DNA of 10,248 bases from Chloroflexota bacterium (GTDB taxonomy: Bacteria; Chloroflexota; Anaerolineae; Promineifilales; Promineifilaceae). The notes under the pieces were generated by a model. It saw only the letters and a program-made list of their open reading frames with translations. It was not told where the DNA came from and made no database searches. The translations under genes were made by a program, and so were the position numbers. The stretch spans positions 1-10,248 of the forward strand of contig DOXE01000507.1 of the NCBI GenBank assembly GCA_003519205.1. Reading direction: 5' to 3'. Every line of letters begins with the position of its first letter. Positions within the stretch are counted from its first letter, which is position 1. Of the stretch, positions 1 through 8,492 are shown one piece after another.

Positions 1-223
1 ATGCGAAATGAAGAACGGCATCGAGTGCATCCTTCACATAGAGATAATTAATGACATTATGCTTAATAAAAGTAAAGCGTTCATTGCCAATCAGATGGGT
101 GATGTTGTCCAAGCTGCCAGTAATTAGATTATCCATGGCAATGACTGTATGCCCTTCATTCAGAAACCGGTCACATAAATGGGAGCCTAGAAAACCAGCT
201 CCACCCGTTATTAGGAGTCGCAT
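1..223 (-). CDS. NAD-dependent epimerase/dehydratase, N-terminal part (UDP-glucuronate decarboxylase-like)
   Basis: The first 74 residues of a short-chain dehydrogenase-type sugar-nucleotide enzyme are visible; the rest lies beyond the left edge. The protein opens with a Rossmann beta strand and the NAD-binding glycine motif GGAGFLG (residues 7-13). The acidic residue ending the second strand is D31 in DNLITG, and an LHFA strand sits at residues 71-74. This N-terminus, in particular DNLITG followed by a DNI stretch, is what I know from bacterial UDP-glucuronate decarboxylases (UDP-xylose synthases), which convert UDP-glucuronate to UDP-xylose for surface polysaccharides. dTDP-glucose 4,6-dehydratase or UDP-glucose 4-epimerase cannot be excluded, because the catalytic YxxxK is outside the window. 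The ATG start at 223 comes just before the glycine motif, as is normal for the family, and has only weak AAGG-type purine runs upstream. It is divergent from fni. A TACAAT-like -10 (298-303 on the plus strand) is the best promoter candidate but lacks a good -35. Confidence 0.85.
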   Translation of the reverse strand, partial: MRLLITGGAGFLGSHLCDRFLNEGHTVIAMDNLITGSLDNITHLIGNERFTFIKHNVINYLYVKDALDAVLHFA

Positions 224-331
224 ATAACTGCCTTATATCCTTATTTTGCAAAATTCCTAGAGGTTATCCATCATTAGCAATTCAAAACCAGCCGGATATT
301 GTATCTTAGCCCATAAATTGTCGCTAACTGG

Positions 332-361
332 TTGCCACACCCTATTTGACCAATGTATACT
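332..361 (+). promoter_or_regulatory. Putative sigma70-type promoter for the fni-prenyl synthase unit
   Basis: TTGCCA (332-337) and TATACT (356-361) each match the housekeeping consensus at five of six positions and are separated by 18 bp. A start near position 368 would give a leader of about 115 nt before fni. This is the best promoter-like pair reading rightwards in the 259 bp divergent spacer. I see no riboswitch or operator I recognise in the rest of the spacer (224-482). Confidence 0.5.
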
Positions 362-482
362 CCTGTCGTTGCGTAAGATCTACCATTAAGCAAATAAAAA
401 CGGATTCCTTGCGCTCCGATCTCAATCGACACCACTATCTTCTCCCATGATGATACCATTGGTTTTCTACGTGATGAATTAG

Positions 483-1565
483 ATGGATAAACATATGCTA
501 AATAAAGACGAGCCAAGAACCATGCCGGCCGATGACTCAGCCGAAATTACTGAAAAACGTAAGGCAGATCATATCCAAATAAACCTGGAAAAGGATGTCT
601 CTTTCAAGAAATTATCCACTGGATTGGAGTCGTATTATTTCATGCACCAGGCCTTGCCCGATCTGAACTTTGAGACCATCGACACGAAGACAGAGTTGCT
701 GGGTAAACCATTAAAAACGCCATTACTGATCTCTTCTATGACAGGGGGAACGGCTGAAGCTTATCAAATCAACAAGACTCTAGCGATCGCTGCCCAGGAG
801 TTAGGCATCGCCATGGGTTTGGGCTCTATGCGGGCAGCGATCGAGGATTCCAGCCTGACTTATTCCTTTCAAATAAGGGATGTTGCTCCAGATATCTTGC
901 TCTTTGCTAATCTTGGCGCCGTCCAGCTCAATTATGGCTATGGGATTAAGGAATGCCAGCGGGTGGTTGAGATCGCTCAGGCAGACGCTTTAATCCTGCA
1001 TTTTAACGCCCTGCAAGAAGCCGTACAGCCGGAGGGTGACCACAATTTCTCCGGGCTGTTAAGCAAGATCGAAGTGATCTGCCAGCAAATGCCTGTGCCC
1101 GTCATCGCTAAGGAAGTCGGCTGGGGATTTTCAGAGACGGCCGCTCGCCAATTAGCTTCAGCCGGCATCTCTGCTATCGACGTGGCGGGCGCTGGAGGTA
1201 CCTCTTGGAGTCAAGTTGAGATGCACCGGGCGCTAACGAATCGCCATGCCAGGGTTGCCGGTGCATTCATCGATTGGGGTATTCCAACTGCCCACAGCAT
1301 ACAATACGTTCGCCAATCAGCTCCTAACTTACCCATTATTGCCAGCGGGGGAATAAAGACGGGAATCGACATCGCTAAATGCATTGCGTTGGGTGCTTCG
1401 ATTGGAGGATTGGCTGGCGATTTCCTGCGCGCGGCCGATAGTGGCGGGGCGAAAGCAGTCGTCGAGCTAACTGGCGCCATCACCGACGAATTGCGCGTGG
1501 CTATGTTTTGTTGTGGGGCTGCCAATATCTCGCGGCTGGCCAAAACTCCGATTTATAGGGAGTGA
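483..1565 (+). CDS. fni: Type 2 isopentenyl-diphosphate delta-isomerase (FMN-dependent)
   Basis: This cytosolic flavoenzyme interconverts isopentenyl and dimethylallyl diphosphate using reduced FMN and Mg2+, and has a TIM-barrel fold. It is unrelated to the type 1 Nudix isomerase. The family signatures occur in order: RKADHI (26-31) for substrate diphosphate, SMTGG (85-89) and GLGSMR (112-117) for FMN and substrate, ANLGA (142-146), HFNALQE (173-179) with the conserved H, N, Q and metal-binding E, PEGD (183-186), KEVGWG (210-215), DVAGAGGTSW (233-242) and ASGGI (287-291) for the FMN phosphate. The length of 360 is normal to slightly long. The start is uncertain: ATG codons at 483, 495 and 522 are all in frame, none has a clear Shine-Dalgarno sequence, and most homologues begin about 5-12 residues before the RK motif, which would favour 522. 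It is followed after 6 bp by a prenyl synthase, so the two are almost certainly one operon supplying allylic primer and elongation. Confidence 0.95.
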   Translation: MDKHMLNKDEPRTMPADDSAEITEKRKADHIQINLEKDVSFKKLSTGLESYYFMHQALPDLNFETIDTKTELLGKPLKTPLLISSMTGGTAEAYQINKTLAIAAQELGIAMGLGSMRAAIEDSSLTYSFQIRDVAPDILLFANLGAVQLNYGYGIKECQRVVEIAQADALILHFNALQEAVQPEGDHNFSGLLSKIEVICQQMPVPVIAKEVGWGFSETAARQLASAGISAIDVAGAGGTSWSQVEMHRALTNRHARVAGAFIDWGIPTAHSIQYVRQSAPNLPIIASGGIKTGIDIAKCIALGASIGGLAGDFLRAADSGGAKAVVELTGAITDELRVAMFCCGAANISRLAKTPIYRE

Positions 1566-1571
1566 ATTTCA

Positions 1572-2597
1572 ATGAAAGAACCGCTTCGTAGCCTTACCCA
1601 AGAAATGATTCCCGCCGTCGAACAGGCCATGGAAGACGTCCTGTTAGCCAATGACCGAGCAGGCGATTCATTTTATGGCATGATGCATTACCACATGGGT
1701 TGGGTTGACGAATCCTTTCAACCGCTCCTTGCCAACGCTGGCAAAAGAGTCCGTCCATTACTAGCCTTGCTTAGCGCAAGGTCCGCTGGAGGGGACTGGG
1801 AAAAGACGGTTCCTGGCGCAGCTTCTCTCGAGCTCTTGCACAATTTTTCCCTTATTCACGACGATATTCAAGATGCCAGCCCTACGCGGCGTGGCCGGCC
1901 GACCATATGGAACCTATGGGGAGTCAACCTGGCCATCAACAGTGGCGATGCTATGTTTGCCCTTGCCCATGAGTCTATGATTCGCATGGTTGATCGTGGG
2001 GTTCCGGCGAAAATAGTGGTGCACGCATTACGTCGTCTGGACGAGACTTGCATCGATCTCACAATTGGACAACATGCCGATATGTTATTTGAAGAGAGAG
2101 ATGATGTCACTGTGGAACAGTACCTGGAGATGATCGGCGGAAAAACGGCCGCCCTTCTTTCTTTCTCTACCGAATTAGGTGCACTGGTTGCCGGCAGGAA
2201 TAAAGATATCGTCGATCACTATGCTTCATTTGGCAAGGATTTGGGTATGGCCTTTCAAGTACGAGATGACATACTGGGCATTTGGGGTGATGAAACCGTC
2301 ATCGGAAAATCTTCCGCCACGGATATTGTTACACGAAAAAAGAGCCTACCTATCCTTTATGGTCTCTCAAAAAGTGACGAATTGATTGATTTGTATAGCC
2401 AGTCCGAGAATGGCGAAAATTTCGTCCAACAGGTTGTCCAATTATTGGATGGAGTTAGGGCACACGAATTTGCCCAAGCATATGAGGAAAAGTACGCTAA
2501 TAGTGCCTTAACCCACTTGGAAGCAGCCAATCCGGAAGGCGCCGCCGCCGTTGCGTTACGCCAGCTAACGATGATTCTACTCAACCGCCAGGCTTAA
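1572..2597 (+). CDS. Trans-prenyl diphosphate synthase, probably GGPP-type
   Basis: This is an all-alpha polyprenyl synthetase that adds IPP units head-to-tail to an allylic primer. GKRVRP (57-62) contributes to IPP binding. The first aspartate-rich motif is DDIQD (97-101), followed by the diphosphate-binding RRGRPT (106-111). GGKT (189-192) precedes the second motif DDILG (232-236), and KKSLP (256-260) closes the active site. The first motif has the short DDxxD form without the two-residue insertion of bacterial FPP synthases. The residue five before it is Phe92 and the residue four before it is Ser93; this pattern is classically associated with archaeal-type geranylgeranyl diphosphate synthases. 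The C20 product is therefore my inference, with C15 or longer possible. AGGGAG at 1557-1562, overlapping the end of fni and 9 nt before the ATG, supports the start and translational coupling. The 341-residue length is normal. The gene ends 36 bp before a strong terminator. Confidence 0.92.
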   Translation: MKEPLRSLTQEMIPAVEQAMEDVLLANDRAGDSFYGMMHYHMGWVDESFQPLLANAGKRVRPLLALLSARSAGGDWEKTVPGAASLELLHNFSLIHDDIQDASPTRRGRPTIWNLWGVNLAINSGDAMFALAHESMIRMVDRGVPAKIVVHALRRLDETCIDLTIGQHADMLFEERDDVTVEQYLEMIGGKTAALLSFSTELGALVAGRNKDIVDHYASFGKDLGMAFQVRDDILGIWGDETVIGKSSATDIVTRKKSLPILYGLSKSDELIDLYSQSENGENFVQQVVQLLDGVRAHEFAQAYEEKYANSALTHLEAANPEGAAAVALRQLTMILLNRQA

Positions 2598-2633
2598 GTC
2601 TCAATTCAACAGGAATATTAGGAAAATGAAATA

Positions 2634-2665
2634 ATGGCGACCCTTCACACAAGAAGGGTCGCCAT
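2634..2665. terminator. Bidirectional intrinsic terminator between convergent units
   Basis: A perfect 13 bp stem (2634-2646 paired with 2653-2665) closes a 6 nt loop. It is followed by ATTATTCT on the plus strand and by TTATTTCATTTTCC on the minus strand, so it can terminate both the prenyl synthase transcript and rpoC. It sits midway, 36 bp from each stop codon. A small GTTCG/CGAAC hairpin (2685-2697) lies between it and the rpoC stop. Confidence 0.85.
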
Positions 2666-2701
2666 ATTATTCTAACTATGACTTGTTCGGTACGAACCTA
2701 T

Positions 2702-5700
2702 TTAGTCGGTTGCTTCGGCCTCAGGTAGAACACTTTTAGCTGCTTCGGCAGCGGCTTGGGCAGCAATTCGCTCCAGCACTTCTTCATCGGTATTATCGTC
2801 GATAAGAAGAGATGAAAGATCAACCTCTTCAACTTCTTGCTCCATGAGTGCCTCGGCAGCCTCACGTTCGGCGATTCTATCCTGACGGATCTTGTAGCCA
2901 GTACCCGCAGGAATCAGTTTGCCAATGATGACGTTTTCCTTCAAACCAAGTAATTCGTCCTCTTTACCGGCGATAGCTGCTTTGGCCAATACCTTGATCG
3001 TATGCTGGAATGAGCTGGCCGATAAGAAACTTTCGGTGTTCAAAGATGCTTTCGTTATGCCCAACAAGACTGGTTCGGCTCGAGCTGGTTGGCCGCCCTC
3101 TTCGATAATCTCCATATTTTCGGCTTGGAAAATGGTGGCCTCGACGAGCTCTCCAGGCAGCATTTCGGTGTCACCAGATGCGGTGATCATTACTTTACTC
3201 AACATCTTGCGGATGATGGTCTCAAAGTGTTTATCGTTAATATTTTGACCTTGCGGTCGATATACCTGTTGTACTTCCTTTAACAGATACTGGGTAACCG
3301 CATCGCGACCTAAAATCTCTAGAATCCGGTGGGGATTTTTAGAACCTTCCGTGATCTGATCACCGGCCTCAACGCGTTCACCTTCGGAGACCAAAATGCG
3401 GATGCCGGCTGGGATGACATAATCCCGTTCGTCCTTGCTTTCCCAAACGACTCGTACCACCGAGTCATTCACGACAACCCGACCTCCGTGCCGGGCGATG
3501 ATAACATCATCTTCCATCTCGGCCAGAATCGCACCAGCCTTTATCTCTTCTTCATCCTCTACCAATACCGTCCAGCCCTCTGGAAGCTCGTAATCATCTT
3601 CGACAAGCTTACTATCGGTGACGAATACGTGACGTACGCCTTCGACCATGCGGATTTCGACAACACCGCTAATTTCAGTCATAACCGCTTCACCCTTGGG
3701 CTTTTGTCGCGCTTCGAATAGCTCTTCTACACGTGGCAAACCCTGAGTGATATCACCTCGAGCCTCTGCTGTACCTCCGGTATGAAAGGTGCGCAGAGTA
3801 AGTTGTGTGCCTGGTTCGCCGATGGATTGGGCAGCCACAATGCCAACAGCAGCGCCCAATTCAACAACCTTACCCCGGGCAAGATCGATACCATAACACT
3901 TAGCACAAATGCCCTGACGTAATTCACAGGTCATGGGGGAATAGACATAGACATCTTTTACACCCGCAGCCTCAGTTTCATCCGCCAATTCCTCGGTGAA
4001 TAAATGGTCGACCTCAATGATTACCTCACCGGTCTCGGGATGGGCGACAGTTTCTGCAGCAACACGACCAAAAATTCGTTCAGATAGCGTCTGCTTGCCA
4101 AAATTGTCAGCACTACGAACCCAAATACCTTTACTGGTGCCACAATCTTCGGCCAGCACGATGACATCTTGAGCCACATCAACCAATCTTCGAGTCAAAT
4201 AGCCGGCATCGGCCGTTCGTAAGGCTGTGTCGGCCAAACCTTTCCGAGCACCATGGGTCGAGATGAAGTACTCCAAAGCTGAAAGTCCTTGGCGGAAATT
4301 TGAGGTGATCGGCACCGGGATGATTCGTCCCTGGGGATCGGCCATTAATCCACGCATGCCCGCCAACTGTGTAATCGGTCCAAAACCACCTTTAGTTGAA
4401 CCGGAAAGGGCCATCATGGTGATCGGCCCGGCAGGACTCATCGCATCACGAACAGCTTTCTCAACTTTGACCTTGGCGTCTGTCCACTGCTCAATTGTCC
4501 GTTGATATTGTTCATCTTCGGTCAGAAGACCTCGACGGTATTGTCGGTCGATCTGGTCTACACGCATTCGCGCATCTTGTAAAATAACTTCTCTATCTAC
4601 GGGAACAGTGAGATCGGAAACGGCAATCGTGATACCAGAGCGTGTAGCATATAAGAAACCTAAGTTTTTAATCTTATCCACCATTTCGATGGTTTCTTCA
4701 TCACCCAACCGTCGATAGACACGGTTTACCAACTCGTTAACTGCAGCTTTGTCCAATACTTCGTTGATAAAGCGCATCTCTTCTGGCAACGCACGATTGA
4801 GAACAACGCGGCCCGGAGTGGTCTCAATGATCTTCTCACGAGGCTTACCGTCGGCATACCGGATACCGTCTTCTTTGAAGTATGTTTCCGTGTGGAGTTT
4901 AATCTTGGCATGGATATCAACATAATCCAAATCAAAGGCTCGCTCCACCTCTTCCATACTACTATAGACCTTGCCCTCACCTTTCTGCCCATCCTGCATG
5001 ACGGTCAGATAATAGACACCAAGGACCATATCCTTGGACGGACCAACAATCGGATGTCCATCGGCTGGTTTTAACAGGTTCTTGGTCGCCATCATCTGAG
5101 TGGCAGCTTCTTCGACCGCCTTTTTCGATAAGGGCACATGTACAGCCATCTGGTCGCCATCAAAGTCGGCGTTGAAAGCTGCACAAACCAAGGGATGTAA
5201 TTGAATGGCCTTACCTTCGACCAAAATGGGCATGAATGCCTGGATGCCAAGTCTGTGCAATGTTGGAGCACGATTCAGTAGGATTGGGCGACCTTCAATT
5301 ACCTCTTCTAGAACTTCCCAAACCTCGGGGGGCTGTCTTTCGATGATGCGCCTAGCACCTTTGATATTACTCGCATAACCGTAATCCACCAGTTTGCTGA
5401 TGACAAAGGGGCGGAAAAGTTCCAAGGCCATGGTCTTGGGTAAACCACATTGACCCATCTTCAATGTTGGACCAACTACGATTACCGAACGGCCGGAATA
5501 ATCCACACGTTTGCCGAGCAAGTTCCGTCGGAAACGCCCCTTCTTGCCCTTCAGCATGTCTGAAAGCGATTTCAACTCACGGCGGCCCCGGCGACTCAGG
5601 GCCTTGCCCCGTTGACTATTATCGATCAAGCTATCAACCGCTTCCTGGAGCATGCGTTTTTCGTTTCTAACGATCACATCAGGAGCACCCAGCTCCAACA

Positions 5701-7039
5701 ACCTTTTAAGCCGGTTGTTACGATTGATGACCCGGCGATACAGATCATTGAGATCAGAGGTGGCGAATCGTCCTCCATCCAACTGAACCATAGGCCTCAA
5801 ATCAGGAGGAATTACGGGCAGAATAGTTAAGATCATCCATTCCGGACGGTTGCCACTCTTGCGCAACGCTTCGACAACAGACAACCTTTTTGTTGCCCTT
5901 TTTGCTCCTTGCTTTGAGCGGGTCGTCCGAACCTCACGCCATAAGTCTTTAGCAAGCTTATCCAGGTCCATATTCTTCAATATATCGTAGAAAGCCTCCG
6001 CACCCATTTCGGCCCGAAAAACATTGCCAAACTTGCTTTTCAACTCCCGATACTCTGTTTCGTTAAGAAAAGCCATTTGGGTCAGGGCTTCAAGTTGCTC
6101 GCGATTTGATTGAGCTTGTTGGCGCAAACGGGCCAACTTCACCGTGATCAGGTCACGCATCTCCTCAGATTCAAGGCCGATCTCCTCTTGAATGATCTGG
6201 ATTTCACGCTCCAAATCGGCTACAGTGCTTTCTTGCTCCTCTTCGAGCTCCTTTTGCTTTTCCGTCAATCGCTCAGACGTCGTCTCTTGAACCAAGACGA
6301 TATGCTCTCGACCGATTTTTTCACCTTTCTTAGCAATCGTCGTTTCACCCAGGACAATCTTGGCGTCAGCTTCCTCACCCATCAGGTTTTCTAGGCGCTG
6401 TTCGATGACCTGTGCATCACTTACAACCTCGTCGGTTGCGGCCGAGAGTCGCTCTTCAAAGGAGTCCTGTAAAGCAGCCAATTGAGTCTCTGCTTCACTC
6501 AATCGCTCCCGGATTTCTTCCGTTGCCTCATCTATCTTGACCTGGTTTTCTTCGAAAAGACGCTGTTCTGCCTCTTCGAGCTCTTCATCAAGTCGTTTTA
6601 ATGCTCGTTTACGTGCCTCATCGTCGACGAAAGTGATGACGTATTGGGCAAAATACAACACGCGATCCAGGTTGCGACGAGAAATATTGAGCAGCAAACC
6701 CAGATAACTAGGCACACGGCGCGTATACCAAACGTGGGCGACAGGGGCAGCAAGTTGTATGTGCCCGAGACGCTCACGCCGGACAGCAGCGCGCGTTATC
6801 TCCACCCCACACTTATCACAAACGATACCTTTGTACCGAACGTTTTTATATTTTCCGCAATAACATTGCCAATCTCTTGTCGGACCAAAGATCGCCTCAC
6901 AAAAAAGGCCATCTTTTTCAGGTCGCAATCTACGATAATTGATCGTTTCTGGCTTTGTTACCTCACCATAAGACCAAGAACGAATTTGTTCAGGTGACGC
7001 CAGACTAATACGCAAAGAACGGAATTCTGTTGCTTCCAC
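2702..7039 (-). CDS. rpoC: DNA-directed RNA polymerase beta-prime subunit
   Basis: Beta-prime carries the catalytic Mg2+ of RNA polymerase and forms the clamp. Visible in order are: zinc site 1 with C59, C61, C74 and C77; a long charged insert at about 143-330; clamp helices binding sigma (about 428-475); the [17 protein letters not shown] switch region (502-517); the catalytic NADFDGDQM (623-631, with D625, D627 and D629); the bridge helix region (about 928-960); zinc site 2 with C966, C1038, C1045 and C1048; and the trigger loop in [18 protein letters not shown] (1072-1089, including R1083 and H1086). The C-terminal tail, from about 1400, is acidic and Ala/Glu-rich. The start codon is GTG at 7039, chosen because GGGAGG lies 9 nt upstream. 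The insert has two heptad-like helical arms around a short non-helical tip; E. coli beta-prime lacks it. The gene is intact. It is not preceded by rpoB; its upstream neighbour is prfB, 262 bp away, and it has its own promoter and terminator. Confidence 0.99.
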   Translation of the reverse strand: MEATEFRSLRISLASPEQIRSWSYGEVTKPETINYRRLRPEKDGLFCEAIFGPTRDWQCYCGKYKNVRYKGIVCDKCGVEITRAAVRRERLGHIQLAAPVAHVWYTRRVPSYLGLLLNISRRNLDRVLYFAQYVITFVDDEARKRALKRLDEELEEAEQRLFEENQVKIDEATEEIRERLSEAETQLAALQDSFEERLSAATDEVVSDAQVIEQRLENLMGEEADAKIVLGETTIAKKGEKIGREHIVLVQETTSERLTEKQKELEEEQESTVADLEREIQIIQEEIGLESEEMRDLITVKLARLRQQAQSNREQLEALTQMAFLNETEYRELKSKFGNVFRAEMGAEAFYDILKNMDLDKLAKDLWREVRTTRSKQGAKRATKRLSVVEALRKSGNRPEWMILTILPVIPPDLRPMVQLDGGRFATSDLNDLYRRVINRNNRLKRLLELGAPDVIVRNEKRMLQEAVDSLIDNSQRGKALSRRGRRELKSLSDMLKGKKGRFRRNLLGKRVDYSGRSVIVVGPTLKMGQCGLPKTMALELFRPFVISKLVDYGYASNIKGARRIIERQPPEVWEVLEEVIEGRPILLNRAPTLHRLGIQAFMPILVEGKAIQLHPLVCAAFNADFDGDQMAVHVPLSKKAVEEAATQMMATKNLLKPADGHPIVGPSKDMVLGVYYLTVMQDGQKGEGKVYSSMEEVERAFDLDYVDIHAKIKLHTETYFKEDGIRYADGKPREKIIETTPGRVVLNRALPEEMRFINEVLDKAAVNELVNRVYRRLGDEETIEMVDKIKNLGFLYATRSGITIAVSDLTVPVDREVILQDARMRVDQIDRQYRRGLLTEDEQYQRTIEQWTDAKVKVEKAVRDAMSPAGPITMMALSGSTKGGFGPITQLAGMRGLMADPQGRIIPVPITSNFRQGLSALEYFISTHGARKGLADTALRTADAGYLTRRLVDVAQDVIVLAEDCGTSKGIWVRSADNFGKQTLSERIFGRVAAETVAHPETGEVIIEVDHLFTEELADETEAAGVKDVYVYSPMTCELRQGICAKCYGIDLARGKVVELGAAVGIVAAQSIGEPGTQLTLRTFHTGGTAEARGDITQGLPRVEELFEARQKPKGEAVMTEISGVVEIRMVEGVRHVFVTDSKLVEDDYELPEGWTVLVEDEEEIKAGAILAEMEDDVIIARHGGRVVVNDSVVRVVWESKDERDYVIPAGIRILVSEGERVEAGDQITEGSKNPHRILEILGRDAVTQYLLKEVQQVYRPQGQNINDKHFETIIRKMLSKVMITASGDTEMLPGELVEATIFQAENMEIIEEGGQPARAEPVLLGITKASLNTESFLSASSFQHTIKVLAKAAIAGKEDELLGLKENVIIGKLIPAGTGYKIRQDRIAEREAAEALMEQEVEEVDLSSLLIDDNTDEEVLERIAAQAAAEAAKSVLPEAEATD

Positions 7040-7048
7040 CAGGTGTGA

Positions 7049-7054
7049 CCTCCC
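7049..7054 (-). promoter_or_regulatory. Ribosome binding site fixing the GTG start of rpoC
   Basis: GGGAGG on the minus strand stands 9 nt before the GTG at 7039-7037. The reading starting there begins [20 protein letters not shown], a normal RpoC N-terminus, so a GTG start is well supported. Confidence 0.85.
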
Positions 7055-7126
7055 AAAGAAAAATGCATTTCAGGAATTGGCTGCGATACATACCCAAATA
7101 TTACTGATTCTGTGCATTGTTTAGAC

Positions 7127-7167
7127 ACGACAAAAGAGCGAATGGCTCAAGCCATCGCTCTTGTCGT
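7127..7167 (-). promoter_or_regulatory. Long imperfect hairpin in the rpoC leader
   Basis: The arms 7127-7146 and 7151-7167 pair over 17 base pairs around a four-base loop, with bulges of one and two bases on the longer arm. Read leftwards it lies about 40 nt downstream of the predicted rpoC transcription start and about 90 nt before the GTG. The bases after it on the minus strand (GTCTAAACAATG) are not a U-tract, so it is a poor intrinsic terminator in that direction. It may be a leader attenuator, an mRNA-stabilising or processing structure, or a Rho-assisted end for prfB read-through. The hairpin is directly visible; the role is inference. Confidence 0.6.
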
Positions 7168-7214
7168 CTTTAATATGGCAGCTACCTGAATATCACCGTA
7201 TTTATGATAGCCCT

Positions 7215-7242
7215 ATTTTATCGGTGAACGTCGATATGTCAA
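7215..7242 (-). promoter_or_regulatory. Putative sigma70-type promoter of rpoC
   Basis: On the minus strand a perfect -35 TTGACA (7242-7237) is followed after 16 bp by TAAAAT (7220-7215), which matches the -10 consensus at five of six positions. Transcription would begin near 7208 and give an rpoC leader of about 168 nt containing the hairpin at 7127-7167. It sits in the 262 bp gap between prfB and rpoC. Just after the prfB stop there is only a weak inverted repeat and a short T-run (about 7267-7300), a doubtful terminator for prfB. Confidence 0.7.
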
Positions 7243-7301
7243 GAGAATTAGATGTGTAGCAAATTAGAAAAAGTACCACAAATTTCGTAAACTGGCAAAT
7301 C

Positions 7302-8394
7302 TTAGTTGCTATTTCCCACACGATGTCGCAAAAACGCCTCCATAAAGCCATCTAGCTTGCCATCCAACACTGCTTGGGTATTGCCCATTTCAAACTCTGT
7401 CCGATGATCCTTCACCATCTTGTACGGGTGGAGAACATACGATCGGATCTGGTTACCCCACCCAGCGTCAACATCTTCTCCCTTCAAAACGGCCCTTTCG
7501 GCCTCCTGTTTGCGCCTCTCTAGATCGAATAATTGGGATTTTAGGATCTTCATAGCCATTTCCAGATTCTGAGTCAGTGATCGTTGGTTTTGGCAGGTAA
7601 CTACAATGCCTGAGGGAAAGTGTGTAATACGAACAGCGGTTTCATTCTTTTGAACATGCTGGCCCCCTGCTCCACTGGCCCGAAATCGATCGATGCGTAG
7701 GTCCTTGTCTTCCACGTTAATCTCAATATCCTCAGCCACATCCGGCCAAACTTCGATTTTCGCGAAGGAAGTGTGTCTCCGGCTTGAAGCATCATAGGGA
7801 GAAATCCGAACCAAGCGATGTACGCCTCGCTCTGACTTGAGCCAGCCATAGGCATAATCGCCGTCGATTGACATGAGTGTACTCTTTAAGCCTGCTTCAT
7901 CGCCTGGACTTTCATCAATGATTTCCACCTTATAGCCCCGGGATTCCGACCAACGGACAATCATCCGCTGCAGCATTTGGGCCCAATCTTGGGCTTCCGT
8001 GCCCCCAGCTCCAGCGTGAATGGCTAAGATCGCCGGTTCGTTATCATACTTGCCAGAGAATAGCGCACGAAATTCCATTTTCTCCACGGCAGATGTTAAG
8101 ACATCCACCTCGTGAGCCATTTCTTCATACATCTCCTCATCGCCAAGTTGCGCTAACTCCTGCATGTCAGCAAGCTGAGTGCTCAGGTTTTGCCAAATGG
8201 CAACTTCCTCGCGTAGCCGAGTCATCTCTTGCATGATTCCCTGGGCTTTCGGCGAATCATCCCAAAAATCTGGTTCCAGGGTCGTTTTTTCGAGTTCAGC
8301 CAGTTTCTCGATCTTAACGGCGACGTCAAAGACGCCTCCGAAGATGGTCAATCGTCGTCTGCATCTCTTCAAGTTTCTTAATTAATTCTTCCAT
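7302..8394 (-). CDS. prfB: Peptide chain release factor 2 with programmed +1 frameshift
   Basis: RF2 recognises UGA and UAA in the ribosomal A site and triggers peptide release. The gene starts at ATG 8394, with AGGAG 9 nt upstream. It reads 22 codons to an in-frame TGA (8328-8326), slips +1 on CTT-T, and continues from GAC (8327-8325) to the stop at 7302. The joined protein is 363 residues, the usual RF2 length. Features are the N-terminal helical domain (about 1-110), the AGAGGTEAQDW core (127-137), the codon-recognition tripeptide SPY at 198-200 (usually SPF), RRHTSF (205-210), and the catalytic GAGGQH (241-246) that reaches the peptidyl-transferase centre. A naive reading would start at ATG 8372 in the second frame and give a false N-terminus. 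The gene follows ftsY by 98 bp in the same direction. No clear terminator follows, and rpoC has its own promoter. The only oddity is SPY. Confidence 0.97.
8325..8339 (-). other. prfB: prfB +1 programmed frameshift signal
   Basis: Read on the minus strand, the site is a Shine-Dalgarno-like GGAGG (8339-8335), three bases (CGT), the slippery codon CTT (8331-8329), the stop TGA (8328-8326) and a following C. This matches the known RF2 autoregulatory arrangement of an SD-like element, CUU, then UGA-C. When RF2 is scarce, slow termination at UGA lets the ribosome shift to read GAC. Both frames around it encode recognisable RF2 sequence. Confidence 0.95.
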
Positions 8395-8403
8395 TCCCCA
8401 TCA

Positions 8404-8408
8404 CTCCT
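8404..8408 (-). promoter_or_regulatory. Ribosome binding site deciding the prfB start
   Basis: AGGAG on the minus strand is 9 nt upstream of ATG 8394-8392. It supports the start in the short pre-frameshift frame over the later ATG at 8372 in the main frame. Confidence 0.8.
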
Positions 8409-8492
8409 AATATTGATTTGGATCTGCTCGGGTCAGGTTGTATCCGCTTGCTCCCCAATTCTACGGTCGGAAACCGGTCCCCGCCCGAACCG

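Noticed and set aside
274..516. An 80-codon open frame on the minus strand in the divergent spacer
   Set aside because: It has no recognisable domain, overlaps the start of fni and runs through its putative promoter. It looks like a chance open frame.
781..792. GCGATCGC octamer resembling the cyanobacterial HIP1 repeat
   Set aside because: It is a single copy inside fni. HIP1 is meaningful only when highly repeated, and the genes do not look cyanobacterial.
2919..6997. Several plus-strand open frames of 60-130 codons opposite rpoC
   Set aside because: All lie antisense to the conserved rpoC coding sequence, have no SD or domain, and follow its codon structure.
7302..8372. prfB start at ATG 8372 in the main frame
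   Set aside because: The residues before the shift site are not RF2-like and have no SD. The other frame from 8394 gives the expected N-terminus, an SD and the canonical frameshift site.
8395..8492. GC-rich ftsY-prfB spacer with several CGGT/ACCG short inverted pairs
   Set aside because: Stems are only four to five base pairs and mutually exclusive, with no T-run. I do not think this is a terminator or riboswitch.
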